Shown here: in pieces, positions 24,571 through 33,478 of the stretch
How the letters are laid out: every line of letters begins with the position of its first letter
How positions within the stretch are numbered: position 1 is the first letter of the stretch
Assembly: GCF_003350505.1 (NCBI RefSeq)
Contig: NZ_QQAY01000015.1
Coordinates: forward strand, 17,375 to 81,374
DNA: 64,000 nt
Direction of reading: 5' to 3'
From: Falsibacillus pallidus
Lineage (GTDB): Bacteria; Bacillota; Bacilli; Bacillales; DSM-25281
The notes under the pieces: generated by a model
Seen by the model: the letters and a program-made list of their open reading frames with translations, nothing else
The model's database searches: none
Told to the model about the DNA's origin: nothing
Position numbers and translations under genes: made by a program

Positions 24571-24855
24571 CCCATACTTTCGGGTAAACTCAAGGATGGA
24601 GGGGCATTTCGGCTTGGCACCACTTCCACTTTGACTCTCTAGCTTTTCCAAAGAGTCATTCTGCCTCAATTCTATCTCTAATTTAATCCTCCGCCTGACT
24701 CGAATAGTTGAATTTCTCCACTAATCTGTCTCACCCTCTCTACAAAATTGACCCTCAATTTCTACTTTCTTGCCTTTTTTCGCTCATAGCCCATATGCAT
24801 CGTATGCCAAGGAGGCTGAAATGCCCTTTCTCACTGAGACAATCGTAAAGTTTTT
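24571..24855. other. intergenic stretch without a visible gene
   Basis: C+T-rich on the plus strand (many TCT and CTC runs), no supported reading frame, no dyad I can name. It is bounded by a REP on each side. Confidence 0.5.
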
Positions 24856-24882
24856 GGGACGCGGAACCTGTCCCCGCGTCCC
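24856..24882 (-). repeat. REP unit, inverted
   Basis: GGGACGCGGAACCTG then TCCCCGCGTCCC; forms a distant inverted pair with the unit at 24544, 75 bp before the LysR start. Confidence 0.88.
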
Positions 24883-24956
24883 ACAGAATGCTATGATGGG
24901 TTAATGATCCTCTTCCTTTAGGGGCAAACAATTTGAATGCAAGCAGGTGCACTTAT

Positions 24957-25862
24957 TTGGATATCAAACATCTACAATATTTTATCGAAGTTGCCAATTT
25001 CAATAGTTTTTCACGTGCAGCGGAAAATTTATTTATCACACAGCCGACCATCAGCAAAATGATTAAAAACCTGGAGACGGAGCTTGGGATCGAACTTTTT
25101 GAACGATCACGAAAGCAATTGACTTTGACGGATGCGGGAAAGATCATCTTGGAGCAGGCAAAATTGATCGATACTGCTTTTAAAAATCTGGAAACGGAAC
25201 TGGACAATCTGACAGGGCTAAAAAAGGGGCACATTCGGATAGGTCTTCCACCGATATTCAACGCTCATTTTTTCTTGAAAATCATCGGCCAGTATCACGA
25301 AATGTATCCTGGTATTACATTTCAATTAGTGGAGGACGGTTCCAAAAAAATTGAAGAAGATGTCAACAACAATAACTTGGATGCCGGAGTGATCGTTCTC
25401 CCGACGAAGAACGACCTCTTTGACCATTTCGCGTTCATGGAGGAAGACTTGAAGCTCATCATCCATCCCTCCCACCCGTTGGCGGATCGGGAGGTAATCA
25501 ACTTGGCTGAGTTGGAAAAAGAGTCGTTTATTTTATTCAATAAAGACTTTGCCTTGAATGACCGAATCGTGCATTCCTGCAACAGCGTGGGGTTTAATCC
25601 ACACATCATATCCGAAAGTTCTCAAAGATCCTTTATCGAAGAAATGGTAGAGAGCAAGCTCGGCGTCTCTCTTTTGCCTGAAAGCGTCTGCCATAATCTC
25701 AATAAAAATGTCAAATCGGTTAAAATCGTCAACCCGTCAATCAGTTGGAATTTAGCAATCATTTGGGGCAAAAATCAGTACATGTCTTATGCCGCAAAAG
25801 AATGGCTGCAATTTACAAAAGAACAGCTGCTAATCGGGAATCAAGAAGAAGAAAATAATTAA
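24957..25862 (+). CDS. LysR family transcriptional regulator
   Basis: A 301-residue LysR regulator. The helix-turn-helix is residues 1-60 (DIKHLQYFIEVANFNSFSRA, then ITQPTISKMIKNLE) and the effector-binding domain starts near residue 88 (GHIRIGLPPIF). It resembles the CidR/YwbI group of Bacillus, but no cidAB-like genes are next to it. I start at TTG 24957 (AGGTG seven bases upstream), which gives the usual MDIKHLQYF beginning. A terminator follows. Confidence 0.88.
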   Translation: MDIKHLQYFIEVANFNSFSRAAENLFITQPTISKMIKNLETELGIELFERSRKQLTLTDAGKIILEQAKLIDTAFKNLETELDNLTGLKKGHIRIGLPPIFNAHFFLKIIGQYHEMYPGITFQLVEDGSKKIEEDVNNNNLDAGVIVLPTKNDLFDHFAFMEEDLKLIIHPSHPLADREVINLAELEKESFILFNKDFALNDRIVHSCNSVGFNPHIISESSQRSFIEEMVESKLGVSLLPESVCHNLNKNVKSVKIVNPSISWNLAIIWGKNQYMSYAAKEWLQFTKEQLLIGNQEEENN

Positions 25863-25869
25863 TTTTACA

Positions 25870-25899
25870 GAAAACGGTCCTGATTAAGGGCCGTTTTTT
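25870..25899 (+). terminator. terminator of the LysR gene
   Basis: AAAACGGTCCT pairs with AGGGCCGTTTT, 4-base loop, T6. Confidence 0.88.
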
Positions 25900-26076
25900 A
25901 ATAGGAGTATATACGTCTTGCATACATGTAAGCATTTACATAGACGATGGCTATACAGAAGATGAAATATAACCATTTTACGAAATCATTCATCAGTCGT
26001 ACACTTGTTGCAGGCAAAAAAAACCTTTTAACCCATTGGCTATAATCAAAATTCAGCCATGAAAGGATGCAATGAT

Positions 26077-26607
26077 ATGAACGATCTAATGAACGCAAAA
26101 AAAGCTAAAGAAAGTCGTATTGTGAATACTGCTCAAGTATTATCATGCGATTTAAATAATTATAATACATTGTTTGGCGGCGTCCTGATGAAAAAGCTCG
26201 ATGATGCGGCAACATTATCAGCCCGCAGGCATTCAAGAGTGAAGGAGTGCGTGACGGCATCCACCGATTCCATCGACTTCCTCCACCCTATCCAACAATC
26301 GGATTCCGTCTGTGTGGAATCATTCGTCACTTATACTGGAAAAACATCTATGGAGATTTTCTGTAAAGTTATCGCTGAAGATATGCTGACTGGCATTCGC
26401 AGAATCGCAGCTACTGCTTTCCTGACGTTTGTAGCATTGGATGAAAACAAGCGGCCAGTGGAAGTACCAAACATCATTCCGGAAACTTCTGAAGAAAAAT
26501 TCCTTTATGAAACAGGGAAAGAACGAGCAGAAATGCGAAAATTGCGTAGACAAAAAAGTAAAGAATTAGCGGAGTACATTTCAATCGAAAAACCTTGGGA
26601 CAACTAA
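26077..26607 (+). CDS. acyl-CoA thioesterase, hotdog fold
   Basis: A 176-residue hotdog thioesterase of the YkhA/BACH type. It shows NYNTLFGGVLMKKLDDAA near residues 28-45, with the Gly-Gly and Asp of the active site, and VTASTDSIDFLHPI near 62-75. It should hydrolyse acyl-CoA to free acid and CoA in the cytoplasm. The ATG at 26077 is nine bases from AAAGGA. The next gene follows after 15 bases in the same operon. Confidence 0.88.
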   Translation: MNDLMNAKKAKESRIVNTAQVLSCDLNNYNTLFGGVLMKKLDDAATLSARRHSRVKECVTASTDSIDFLHPIQQSDSVCVESFVTYTGKTSMEIFCKVIAEDMLTGIRRIAATAFLTFVALDENKRPVEVPNIIPETSEEKFLYETGKERAEMRKLRRQKSKELAEYISIEKPWDN

Positions 26608-26622
26608 AAGGAGGACAAAAGA

Positions 26623-26994
26623 ATGATTACCTTATCTAATATCACTGAACTAACAGAAACGAACGAAGCCATTAAAAAGGTCAAAAGAGACTACCCTTCC
26701 TTGTTCGAAAAACTGGCAGAAGTCGTGAATTTGACACGTGCTTTCCAATTTCAATTTCAGTACATGGGCAGCCTCATCATGAACGAAGACCCAGGCCAAT
26801 CCGCTCCAAATTTCGTATATGGCTCAGTTCTGCGTCTATACAAAAAAGAAGTGCAAAAACTGAAAGATCATGAAGATGCACAAGCATTGCAGCAAATCTT
26901 TTCTGAATGCAAACACACAGGCTATGCCAAAATCAGCCTTTTAATCCTCGGGAAAAAACCTGAAACATTGGTTGGCGCTTCAAGTATTAAATAA
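26623..26994 (+). CDS. small protein in the thioesterase operon
   Basis: A 123-residue soluble, helix-rich protein with no recognised motif. A AGGAGG site is in front of its ATG and it lies 15 bases behind the thioesterase stop, with a shared terminator, so the two are cotranscribed. The partner relation suggests an accessory role in fatty-acyl metabolism, but that is inference from position only. Confidence 0.7.
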   Translation: MITLSNITELTETNEAIKKVKRDYPSLFEKLAEVVNLTRAFQFQFQYMGSLIMNEDPGQSAPNFVYGSVLRLYKKEVQKLKDHEDAQALQQIFSECKHTGYAKISLLILGKKPETLVGASSIK

Positions 26995-27033
26995 AAGAAA
27001 CATAGCTATTTCAATAAAAGTAAATAACACCAA

Positions 27034-27070
27034 AAAGATCTGAGCAATTATTACGCTCAGATCTTTTTTT
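27034..27070 (+). terminator. terminator of the thioesterase operon
   Basis: 12-bp stem AAAGATCTGAGC / GCTCAGATCTTT and T7; a REP begins at the very next base. Confidence 0.92.
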
Positions 27071-27097
27071 GGGACATGGGGACAGGTTCATTGTCCC
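27071..27097 (+). repeat. REP unit, single
   Basis: GGGACATGGGGACAGG, TTCATTGTCCC, abutting the T-run of the preceding terminator. Confidence 0.9.
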
Positions 27098-27249
27098 ACT
27101 GAGCACTCGTATGATTTTCTCAAGTCCGGCAATAGTACTTTTTCTAGTTTTTATTTACAAACCAGAAGAATTAGTATATTATTTTCTTAATTGAGAACAT
27201 AAAATATTATAATTAAGAACATTAATTTGAAAAGGGGGATATACATATA

Positions 27250-27687
27250 TTGCATAAGCGTATTAGGATACTTTTCTTAATCCTTGGTCTTAGCAGTTTT
27301 TTTATTATTTCCACTTCAGCCTATGCCTCATCCAGTAATCATACGAGTTCATCAAATAGTTTTTTTCAAAGCTTCTCGCTCTCTACGATTTTTTCTTATT
27401 TCAATAGCGGTTCGAAAACGTCTGACAGTTACAATGGTGGATACGGCGATAGCCATGGTGGCAAAGGTGGATATGGCGATCATTATGATGATGGGAATTA
27501 TAATAATAACAATAATCATGATGATGATTGGTGGAATTGCTGGTGGGATTGGTGGTGCGGCGGTAGCAGCGGCGGCGGTGGTCATGACGATGGCGGACAC
27601 GGTGGCCACGGTGATGACGACGACTGGGGAAATGATGATGGATGCACTACTTCCTCTGACATTTGGAAAAAATGGTACGGACATTAA
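27250..27687 (+). CDS. secreted Gly/Asp/His/Trp-rich protein
   Basis: A 145-residue protein with a signal peptide (basic start, hydrophobic core at residues 7-23, AYA-S cleavage site near 26). A Ser-rich segment follows, then a low-complexity end: GGYGDSHGGKGGYGDHYDDG, an Asn run, four Asp-flanked Trp pairs (DDDWWNCWWDWWCGG) and Gly/His/Asp repeats. The two Cys may pair. It looks like a secreted or coat-associated scaffold or metal-binding protein; none of this is proven. It starts with TTG at 27250 behind AAAGGGGG. Confidence 0.7.
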   Translation: MHKRIRILFLILGLSSFFIISTSAYASSSNHTSSSNSFFQSFSLSTIFSYFNSGSKTSDSYNGGYGDSHGGKGGYGDHYDDGNYNNNNNHDDDWWNCWWDWWCGGSSGGGGHDDGGHGGHGDDDDWGNDDGCTTSSDIWKKWYGH

Positions 27688-27690
27688 AAG

Positions 27691-27733
27691 AAAAAGCCAG
27701 CCTCTTCTATACACTGAGAGTCTGGTTTTTTTC
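27691..27733 (+). terminator. terminator of the secreted-protein gene
   Basis: AAAAAGCCAG..CTC pairs with GAG..CTGGTTTTT, T7, immediately after the stop. Confidence 0.78.
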
Positions 27734-27744
27734 ATTTCAATTAT

Positions 27745-27771
27745 GGGACGCGGGGACAGGTTCATTGTCCC
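27745..27771 (+). repeat. REP unit, single
   Basis: GGGACGCGGGGACAGG, TTCATTGTCCC, 40 bp before a GCGCATA array; same arrangement as at 23.5 kb. Confidence 0.9.
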
Positions 27772-27809
27772 AACTGCAGCCCTTGTATGACGCTCCAGGA
27801 ATCTGGCTG

Positions 27810-27925
27810 GCGCATAAGATAGTGATTCCCGCGCATAGGATCCATTTCCGGTTCATAGCAGGAGGGGTTTGGCGCATAAGCCAAGAAAATTCGCGCATAG
27901 ACAGCATGTTTTCGCGCATAGCCGG
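27810..27925 (+). repeat. 21-bp-period GCGCATA array
   Basis: CATA cores at 27813, 27834, 27854, 27875, 27896 and 27917 (steps 21, 20, 21, 21, 21). Phase, TTCATA third unit and flanks match the 23.6-kb array closely, including TGACGCTCC in front and GCATAGCCGGGG at the end, so the two are copies of one element. From 27926 to 28168 there is only a weak hairpin (GACCTTCC / GGAGGGTT near 27966-27991). Confidence 0.88.
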
Positions 27926-28168
27926 GGCTGAGCGAGTCATTTCGTGCAAGAATCACTGTCTAAATGACCTTCCAATTTATCTGGAGGGTTATTTTTCTTT
28001 ATTTCGAATACTATTTGACTCTTCTGCCTCCTCAAATACACAATTTTCTTCACAAATCAGCCTCCACCGCCCATCCCCCGTATAAAACTCACTTGAAAAT
28101 AGTTAATTCACCTTCACAGCTCACGTTTTAGCCCTATTGAATGTGTGCTTGATACTTCAACAGCAAAA

Positions 28169-28196
28169 AGGGACCTGCCACATTGACAGGTCCCTT
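28169..28196 (-). terminator. terminator of cwlO
   Basis: AAGGGACCTG / CAGGTCCCTT, 8-base loop, T5 on the minus strand, just after the endopeptidase stop. Confidence 0.88.
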
Positions 28197-28206
28197 AGAT
28201 ACTCTA

Positions 28207-29634
28207 TTATTCTACGACTCTTCTTACTACTCCACTGAATGTTGCTTTCCAATATGGATTGTTCATGGAGTCGATAGATACGCCATCTGAACTGTTGTCG
28301 TCGAGGAATTGACCGTTTCCTAGATAGATGCCGACATGTCCATTCGTTTTGTATGTGTCGAAGAAGACCAGGTCTCCTCTTTTCATATTTGATGCACTGA
28401 CCGGTTTTCCTAGTCCCACGAGTGTATTGGTGGAAGTGGAAGTAATTCCGCCTAGATCTACTCCGGCTTCAGAATATGCCCAGCGAACGAATGATGAGCA
28501 GTCAAATGAGCGGTTGGCAATATCCGTGCTGTTTCGGCCGCCGCCCCAGTTGTAAGGGGAACGTCCAACAATTGATGAACCTGCACTGATTGCAGACTCG
28601 ATGGCACCTGCGCCTTTCTTGATGGTGTTGCTGGCTGGAATCGGAGCCGTATAATGGGTAATGCTTTCACCAGCTGATTGAGAGCTTGAACTTGTTGAAT
28701 GGGAGCTCGCACTTGATGAATGAGAGCTCGCGTTTGATGAATGTGAGCTTACGCTTGATGCATGGGCTGATTTTGCTGCTTTAGCCGCTCTTTCTGCTCT
28801 TGCTTTTTCTTCAGCTGCTTTAGCTGCCCTTGCTGCTTCTGCTCGTTTTCTTGCTAATTCCGCTTGTCTTTGTTCTTCTGCTAGGATGGCTTTTTCCTGG
28901 CTGGAAAGATTAGCGGACTGATTCTGCAAATCAGTTAAATCCAAATTTGTTTGGATCTGCTCTTCTTTGATTTTTTTCATGATTGCTTCTTTTTCAGCTA
29001 TTTGGTATTTCAATTGAATTTTCATATCTTCAATTTTTTTCTTATCGTCCTGCAATTGATTCATTTTATCCTGAACGCTTTGTTCAGACTCTTCCAATTG
29101 GGCTTTGTCCTTCTTTTGTTCCTCAAGCAAATTGTGGTCTGCTTTGACAACTGTTGATACAGCCACCGCGCGATCGATGAAATCACCGAAGCTTTCGGCT
29201 CCCATCAGAACATCCAAGTAGCCAGCTGAGCTGCCATTTACTTGCATGGCGCGCGCTCTATTCTTCAAAATCTCGTCGCGCTGTGCGATTCGTTTTTTTG
29301 TATCGGAGATTTTCTGTTTTAAATCATCCATCTCTTTTTGAGTATCTGCGATATCCTTAGTCGTTTCGGCCATTTTATCATTTGTATCTTTTACTTTAGC
29401 TGTGATGGAGTCCATGGCTTCCAGCAAGCTTGCTGCGTCAGCCTGAAGTTCAGAAAGCTCCGCATTTTTATCATTCATTTCCGATTGAACCTGTGCTTGC
29501 TGATTATGTATTTCTTGTTTTTTACTATGTAAATCCTCTGCAAATGCCTGGTTATTATATGTAAATAGTAAACTGCTGATTCCAATGACTGATAACGTGT
29601 TGAAAGCAAGTTTCTTCATTTGTTTATTCATCAT
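28207..29634 (-). CDS. cwlO: D,L-endopeptidase CwlO
   Basis: A 475-residue secreted peptidoglycan hydrolase, very close in layout and sequence pattern to Bacillus CwlO. It has a signal peptide (cleavage near AFA-E, residue 33), a long two-part coiled coil (about 34-260) with the conserved [20 protein letters not shown] region, a Ser/His-rich linker (about 290-335), and a C-terminal NlpC/P60 domain. The catalytic Cys is in [15 protein letters not shown], the His in [10 protein letters not shown]. It cuts the D-Glu-DAP bond during elongation. In Bacillus it is activated by FtsEX. Confidence 0.93.
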   Translation of the reverse strand: MMNKQMKKLAFNTLSVIGISSLLFTYNNQAFAEDLHSKKQEIHNQQAQVQSEMNDKNAELSELQADAASLLEAMDSITAKVKDTNDKMAETTKDIADTQKEMDDLKQKISDTKKRIAQRDEILKNRARAMQVNGSSAGYLDVLMGAESFGDFIDRAVAVSTVVKADHNLLEEQKKDKAQLEESEQSVQDKMNQLQDDKKKIEDMKIQLKYQIAEKEAIMKKIKEEQIQTNLDLTDLQNQSANLSSQEKAILAEEQRQAELARKRAEAARAAKAAEEKARAERAAKAAKSAHASSVSSHSSNASSHSSSASSHSTSSSSQSAGESITHYTAPIPASNTIKKGAGAIESAISAGSSIVGRSPYNWGGGRNSTDIANRSFDCSSFVRWAYSEAGVDLGGITSTSTNTLVGLGKPVSASNMKRGDLVFFDTYKTNGHVGIYLGNGQFLDDNSSDGVSIDSMNNPYWKATFSGVVRRVVE

Positions 29635-29714
29635 TTTCCCCTTATAGTCTATTTATTTCGCTCTATGTAAAAACGATTTCATTTTGTAATAATTGTAACT
29701 TCTTGTCCAACCCG

Positions 29715-29770
29715 ATTATAACATCCACCATTCGACAGTAAACGTTAAAAAACATTACAGTTATGTTTCA
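29715..29770 (-). promoter_or_regulatory. cwlO promoter with WalR-like box
   Basis: On the minus strand: -35 TTTACT (29737-29742), 16-bp spacer, -10 TATAAT (29715-29720). Upstream at 29754-29770 is TGAAAC-N5-TGTAAT, matching the WalR consensus TGTWAH-N5-TGTWAH with one mismatch; it sits where an activator would. The leader to the ATG is about 75 bases. Confidence 0.6.
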
Positions 29771-29871
29771 GTAATATGACAGACAAATTCAAAAAGTGAT
29801 TAATTGCAAACAAAAAAAGAGACATTTGACGAAATGCTCCCTTGTGATTGGTTTATTAGATTAGTATGAAC

Positions 29872-30339
29872 TCAAATTTCTCTCTTTTGCATATTGAGCC
29901 ACTCCGATAATGAAACGGCCACTTTTTCATAATCCGGTCTCCGTTCAAGCGGCAGCTGGCAGATGAATTCAAGTCTGTTGCCATCCAGATCGTTGAAAAA
30001 AACGGATGCCGAAGCAAGCCAAGGATAGACAACCGGTTCATCAAGCGGAAGCCCCTCCCAGCCGCAGACGACTTCAATTCCCTTCTTATCGAGAAATGGG
30101 ATCATTTCATGTAGATCTTCATAGGAAACCCGGAAAGCAAAGTGGCGGATATCAATCTCTTTGCGCTCCACAATCGAAATCATAGATTCTTCTTTTTCAC
30201 CGAAAAGATAAAAGGCTCTTCTCCTTCCTTCTTCATACCTTCCTAACTTCAGCTCCAGCTTTTCTTCATAAAATTTCACTGATTCCTCTAAATTTGTGAC
30301 TTCCAAGTGCGTCTCATATAACCCTTGAATGATTCCCAT
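29872..30339 (-). CDS. VOC family protein, glyoxalase/FosB-like fold
   Basis: A 155-residue glyoxalase-fold protein. It begins GLYETHLEVTNLEESVKFYE, has HFAFRVSYEDLHEMIPFL near 73-90 and FFNDLDGNRLEFICQLP near 112-128. The three likely metal ligands (His in ETHLEV, His in RHFAF, Glu in LEFICQ) are all present, so metal-dependent catalysis is plausible, as in dioxygenase or FosB/FosX-like enzymes. The substrate is not clear. An AAGGAG site precedes the ATG; it is a single gene. Confidence 0.82.
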   Translation of the reverse strand: MGIIQGLYETHLEVTNLEESVKFYEEKLELKLGRYEEGRRRAFYLFGEKEESMISIVERKEIDIRHFAFRVSYEDLHEMIPFLDKKGIEVVCGWEGLPLDEPVVYPWLASASVFFNDLDGNRLEFICQLPLERRPDYEKVAVSLSEWLNMQKREI

Positions 30340-30514
30340 CTTCTAGTCTCCTTATTTCGTATTCTACTCATTAGTTTAGGAGAAATTTGAGCAAGATCAT
30401 ATAGCATATTGTTGTATCTTTATTGAGACTTTGGATGGAGATGAGTGATGGCTGCGGGCATGGGAGTGTTATTTTAGCGATGCAATTTAGTGGCTAGGCC
30501 CGCCTCGCCCCGCT

Positions 30515-30612
30515 CGCGCATAGGGAACTGTTTCCAGCGCATAGCAGTAAGATTTTGGCGCATAAACCGCGAAAAGTCTTTCATAGACCCGCACTTTTCG
30601 CGCATAGCCGGG
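30515..30612 (+). repeat. 21-bp-period GCGCATA array
   Basis: Five units with CATA cores at 30519, 30540, 30561, 30582 and 30603, all exactly 21 bp apart; the fourth is TTCATA. It ends in GCGCATAGCCGGG like the arrays at 23.6 and 27.8 kb. No leader of the GGTGACTGTCACG type is seen here. Confidence 0.88.
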
Positions 30613-30645
30613 ATTAAGAAGATCATTTCATGCTTGAACCACTTA

Positions 30646-30673
30646 AAAAGCCCTTCCAAACTAACGGAAGGGC
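30646..30673 (-). terminator. terminator of the sugar-sensing operon
   Basis: Perfect 8-bp stem GCCCTTCC / GGAAGGGC with 8-base loop and T5 on the minus strand, downstream of xylF. Confidence 0.85.
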
Positions 30674-30799
30674 CATGCCGAACATAATTAACCTCCATTT
30701 TGAGTATCAATCTCCGGCTAAGAGCTTTCTCCTACCTCCAAAAGAGGGATATCGAGCGGGCCTCACTTCCAAAGCTGACAGTTCTGATTAATCTAGAGT

Positions 30800-30826
30800 G
30801 GGACAAGGAACCTGTCCCTCCGTCCC
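30800..30826 (-). repeat. REP unit, single inverted
   Basis: GGGACAAGGAACCTG then TCCCTCCGTCCC, five bases from the stop codon of the xylF gene. Confidence 0.88.
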
Positions 30827-30831
30827 ACCTG

Positions 30832-31905
30832 TCACTTCTTGTAGACGTCTTCTCTCGAATGGTAGCCGTCGGCTATTACGGTGCTGTCGATGTTGGATTT
30901 GTCGACGGCTATTGGGGAGAGCAGTACGGATGGGACTTCGATTTTGCCGTTGTTTACTTTTTTGTCTGTGTCGATTTTTTCTCCTTTGGCCATTCTTACG
31001 GCTAATGATGCGGCCTCAATGGTAAGGGATTTGATCGGTTTGTAGACGGTCATGGTCTGGGTGCCCTGGACGATGCGCTGGACGGCTGCGAGTTCGGCGT
31101 CCTGCCCGGCGACGGGAATTTTTCCTGCGAGTCCCTGTTCTTTGAGTGCTTGGACCACGCCGCCAGCAGTTGCATCGTTGGCCGAGATGACGGCGTCGAT
31201 CCTGTTGTGGGTGGCTTTGAGTGCTTCCCTCATGTTGATGAGTGCGTTGGCTGGGGTCCAGTCCTTCGACCATTGGTCATATACGATCTGGATGTCGCCT
31301 TTGTCGATCAGTGGCTGAAGGACGTTGAAGACGCCTTTTTTGAACAGGTGGGCGTTGTTGTCCGTGATAGCGCCGCCGATGTAGACGTACCGGCCTTTTG
31401 GCACGCGTTTCGTAATTTCTTTTGCCTGCAGCTCGCCGACTTCTTCGTTGTCAAACGAGATGTACAAATCGAGGTCTGCGTTTTTCACGAGACGGTCATA
31501 GGCGATGACTTTGATGCCTGCCTGGTGTGCTTTATTGACGATGGCGGCGGTTGCCTCAGCATTGTGGGGCACGACTACGAGGAGGTCGATGCCATGGCTG
31601 ATCAAGGTTTCAGCCTGGGAAATCTGCAGGGCATCGTCGCCGTTTGCGGCCATGACTTCACATTCCGCACCCATTCCTTCCACTGCTTTCTTGAAGAGAT
31701 CGCGGTCCTTCAGCCATCGCTCTTCCAGGAGGGTATCCATTGAGAAGCCGATTTTGATTTTTTCGCCAGGATGCTTGATCTCTTTCCCGTTTGCTGCCAC
31801 TGGTTTTGGGGCTGGAGCAACTGCCTTTTCGCCGTCACCCTTGCAGCCAGCCAAGCTCAGGAGCAGAGCCAATAATACCGCGACAATTTTCAAACGCTTC
31901 ACCAT
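30832..31905 (-). CDS. xylF: D-xylose-binding lipoprotein XylF
   Basis: A 357-residue periplasmic-binding-type lipoprotein. The lipobox LSLAGC puts the Cys near residue 20. The mature part follows E. coli XylF closely: IKIGFSMDTLLEERWLKDRD, SHGIDLLVVVPHN, VIAYDRLV, YISFDNEEVGELQAK and DAVISANDATAGGVVQAL, with the sugar-contact residues of that family. It should bind xylose or a similar pentose. It lies last in the sensor operon, 25 bases behind the response regulator, and not in the transporter operon. A second full binding protein is encoded at 38853. Confidence 0.9.
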   Translation of the reverse strand: MVKRLKIVAVLLALLLSLAGCKGDGEKAVAPAPKPVAANGKEIKHPGEKIKIGFSMDTLLEERWLKDRDLFKKAVEGMGAECEVMAANGDDALQISQAETLISHGIDLLVVVPHNAEATAAIVNKAHQAGIKVIAYDRLVKNADLDLYISFDNEEVGELQAKEITKRVPKGRYVYIGGAITDNNAHLFKKGVFNVLQPLIDKGDIQIVYDQWSKDWTPANALINMREALKATHNRIDAVISANDATAGGVVQALKEQGLAGKIPVAGQDAELAAVQRIVQGTQTMTVYKPIKSLTIEAASLAVRMAKGEKIDTDKKVNNGKIEVPSVLLSPIAVDKSNIDSTVIADGYHSREDVYKK

Positions 31906-31930
31906 GTTCTTCCCCTCATTCCCCCGCCCA

Positions 31931-33478
31931 CTAAATGCCTGCCTTTTGGCCAGTGAGCGTTTTACGATAATCCTTCGGCGAAACGCCGCAGACCTTTTTG
32001 AATACCTTGCTGAAATAATTCGGTTCGTGGTAGCCGACTTCAAATGTGATTTCTTTGATGCTTTTCTCAGGATCCTGCATGAGTTTCTTTGCCTTTGTGA
32101 TGCGGCATTCTGTCAGGAAATCAATGTAGTTGATGCCAAGCCGCTCCTTGAAAAGCTTGCTGATATAAATGGGACTGAGACCTACTTTTCGACCTAGTGC
32201 ATCGAGAGAAATATCTTCATGGGAGTGCTCCATGATGAACTGCCGCAACTGATGGATCGAATCGGCTTCGAGCCTTTCATGATGCTCTTCGTATGACTGC
32301 CTCATCTGCTCGAGTAGGATGCTTGTTTCGGACTGCAGCTGGCGCGGATCCTGGGCCTGGAAGGAAAACATCGGCGTTTCAATTTCCATGCCCATTTCGC
32401 TCATGACCCTGCCGGCGATCCAAAGGAGTTCGAGCACCTTTTGCTGAATTTGCAGCATGCTGGCCCCTTCATGTACGAAGCGCTGGATCAAGTCAAAAAG
32501 ATTCTCCCTGACTTTTTCCCATTCTCCGAGTCGGACTTGGTCAAGGAACTGCTGCTCGCGTTTTTTTGCCATCTGTTCGTCTTCTGCGGTTCCGAGCGGC
32601 GGAAGTTCGGAGTAGAAGCGGTATTTGACTGGCAGCGATGCATCCATGGAAGCGATCAGTGCTTCCTGGTAGGACTGGCGGATGGCTTCCAGTGAACTGC
32701 ACGGATTGCCGATGCCTACAAACCAGCCTGCTGCCTGGTCTTTTTTGGCGAGCTTAATGATTTCCCCTGCGAGGAAAATGGCCTGGGAACGGAAGGACTT
32801 TTCTGAATCGCGGAATACGATGATCGGAAGCTGGCGACCATACAGTGCACCAACCCAGCCGCTTTTGGTTGTTCTGATTTTTTCTTTTATGGCGGAATAA
32901 TGTTGTTCAGAACCTGCCGGAAGCAGCACCATCATCACAAATTTTTCGCTTGCCGGATGGATGTGGAGCATTTCCACCAGCATATCCAAATGGACCTCGT
33001 GGACATGGTCGAACAAGAGCTGTGTGACGACATCTGTTTCAACGAGTGTCAATGCTTTCTGGAGCGCATCCTGCTGTTTGCGGCTCTTCGCAATGGATTC
33101 CTGCTCTTCTTCGATTTCCTTCAACACTTTACCGACGGTCTCGCCAATTTCTTTAATGGTGCTTGGCTTCAATAGATAGTCTTTGACGCCGAGCTTCAAG
33201 GCCTGGCGTGCAAATTCGAATGTATCGTATGCGGTGATCATGATAAATTTGATCGCCGGGTGAGCGGCGCTGATGAGTTCAATCGCTTCGAGGCCGTTCA
33301 TCCCTGGCATTTTGATATCCATCATGATCAAATCAGGTTGAAATTCGTCTGCTTTCTGCACAGCAATCTTTCCGTTTTTTGCTTCGTCTATGTTGAGCTC
33401 CGGAAAGGCTCGCTTCAGGATGACACGCAGCCCCTCCCTTTCTGTCTGTTCATCATCCACGATCAGGAGTTTAACCAT
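31931..33478 (-). CDS. AraC-type response regulator, YesN-like
   Basis: A 515-residue response regulator. The receiver domain (2-120) has KLLIVDDEQTEREG, the phospho-acceptor Asp in PDLIMMDIKMPGMNG and KLGVKDYLLKP. A long middle linker follows, then two AraC helix-turn-helix motifs at the C-terminus (DISLDALGRKVGLSPIYISK and ITFEVGYHEPNYFSKVFKK). It should bind DNA when phosphorylated by the kinase encoded just upstream. The ATG at 33478 has AAGGTGG eight bases upstream and overlaps the kinase gene. The likely target is the transporter operon or xylF. Confidence 0.92.
   Translation of the reverse strand: MVKLLIVDDEQTEREGLRVILKRAFPELNIDEAKNGKIAVQKADEFQPDLIMMDIKMPGMNGLEAIELISAAHPAIKFIMITAYDTFEFARQALKLGVKDYLLKPSTIKEIGETVGKVLKEIEEEQESIAKSRKQQDALQKALTLVETDVVTQLLFDHVHEVHLDMLVEMLHIHPASEKFVMMVLLPAGSEQHYSAIKEKIRTTKSGWVGALYGRQLPIIVFRDSEKSFRSQAIFLAGEIIKLAKKDQAAGWFVGIGNPCSSLEAIRQSYQEALIASMDASLPVKYRFYSELPPLGTAEDEQMAKKREQQFLDQVRLGEWEKVRENLFDLIQRFVHEGASMLQIQQKVLELLWIAGRVMSEMGMEIETPMFSFQAQDPRQLQSETSILLEQMRQSYEEHHERLEADSIHQLRQFIMEHSHEDISLDALGRKVGLSPIYISKLFKERLGINYIDFLTECRITKAKKLMQDPEKSIKEITFEVGYHEPNYFSKVFKKVCGVSPKDYRKTLTGQKAGI

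Noticed and set aside
25898..26098. 66-residue membrane ORF on the minus strand
   Set aside because: It overlaps the thioesterase start and promoter and has no clear ribosome site.
27284..27790. Overlapping frames in the low-complexity secreted-protein gene
   Set aside because: They are shifted readings of the Gly/Asp codons without ribosome sites or signal peptides that fit.
28951..29532. Frames opposite the coiled coil of cwlO
   Set aside because: Shadow of the Lys/Glu-rich coiled coil on the other strand.
31016..31743. Long frames opposite xylF
   Set aside because: They are mirror readings of the conserved XylF gene and have no ribosome site.
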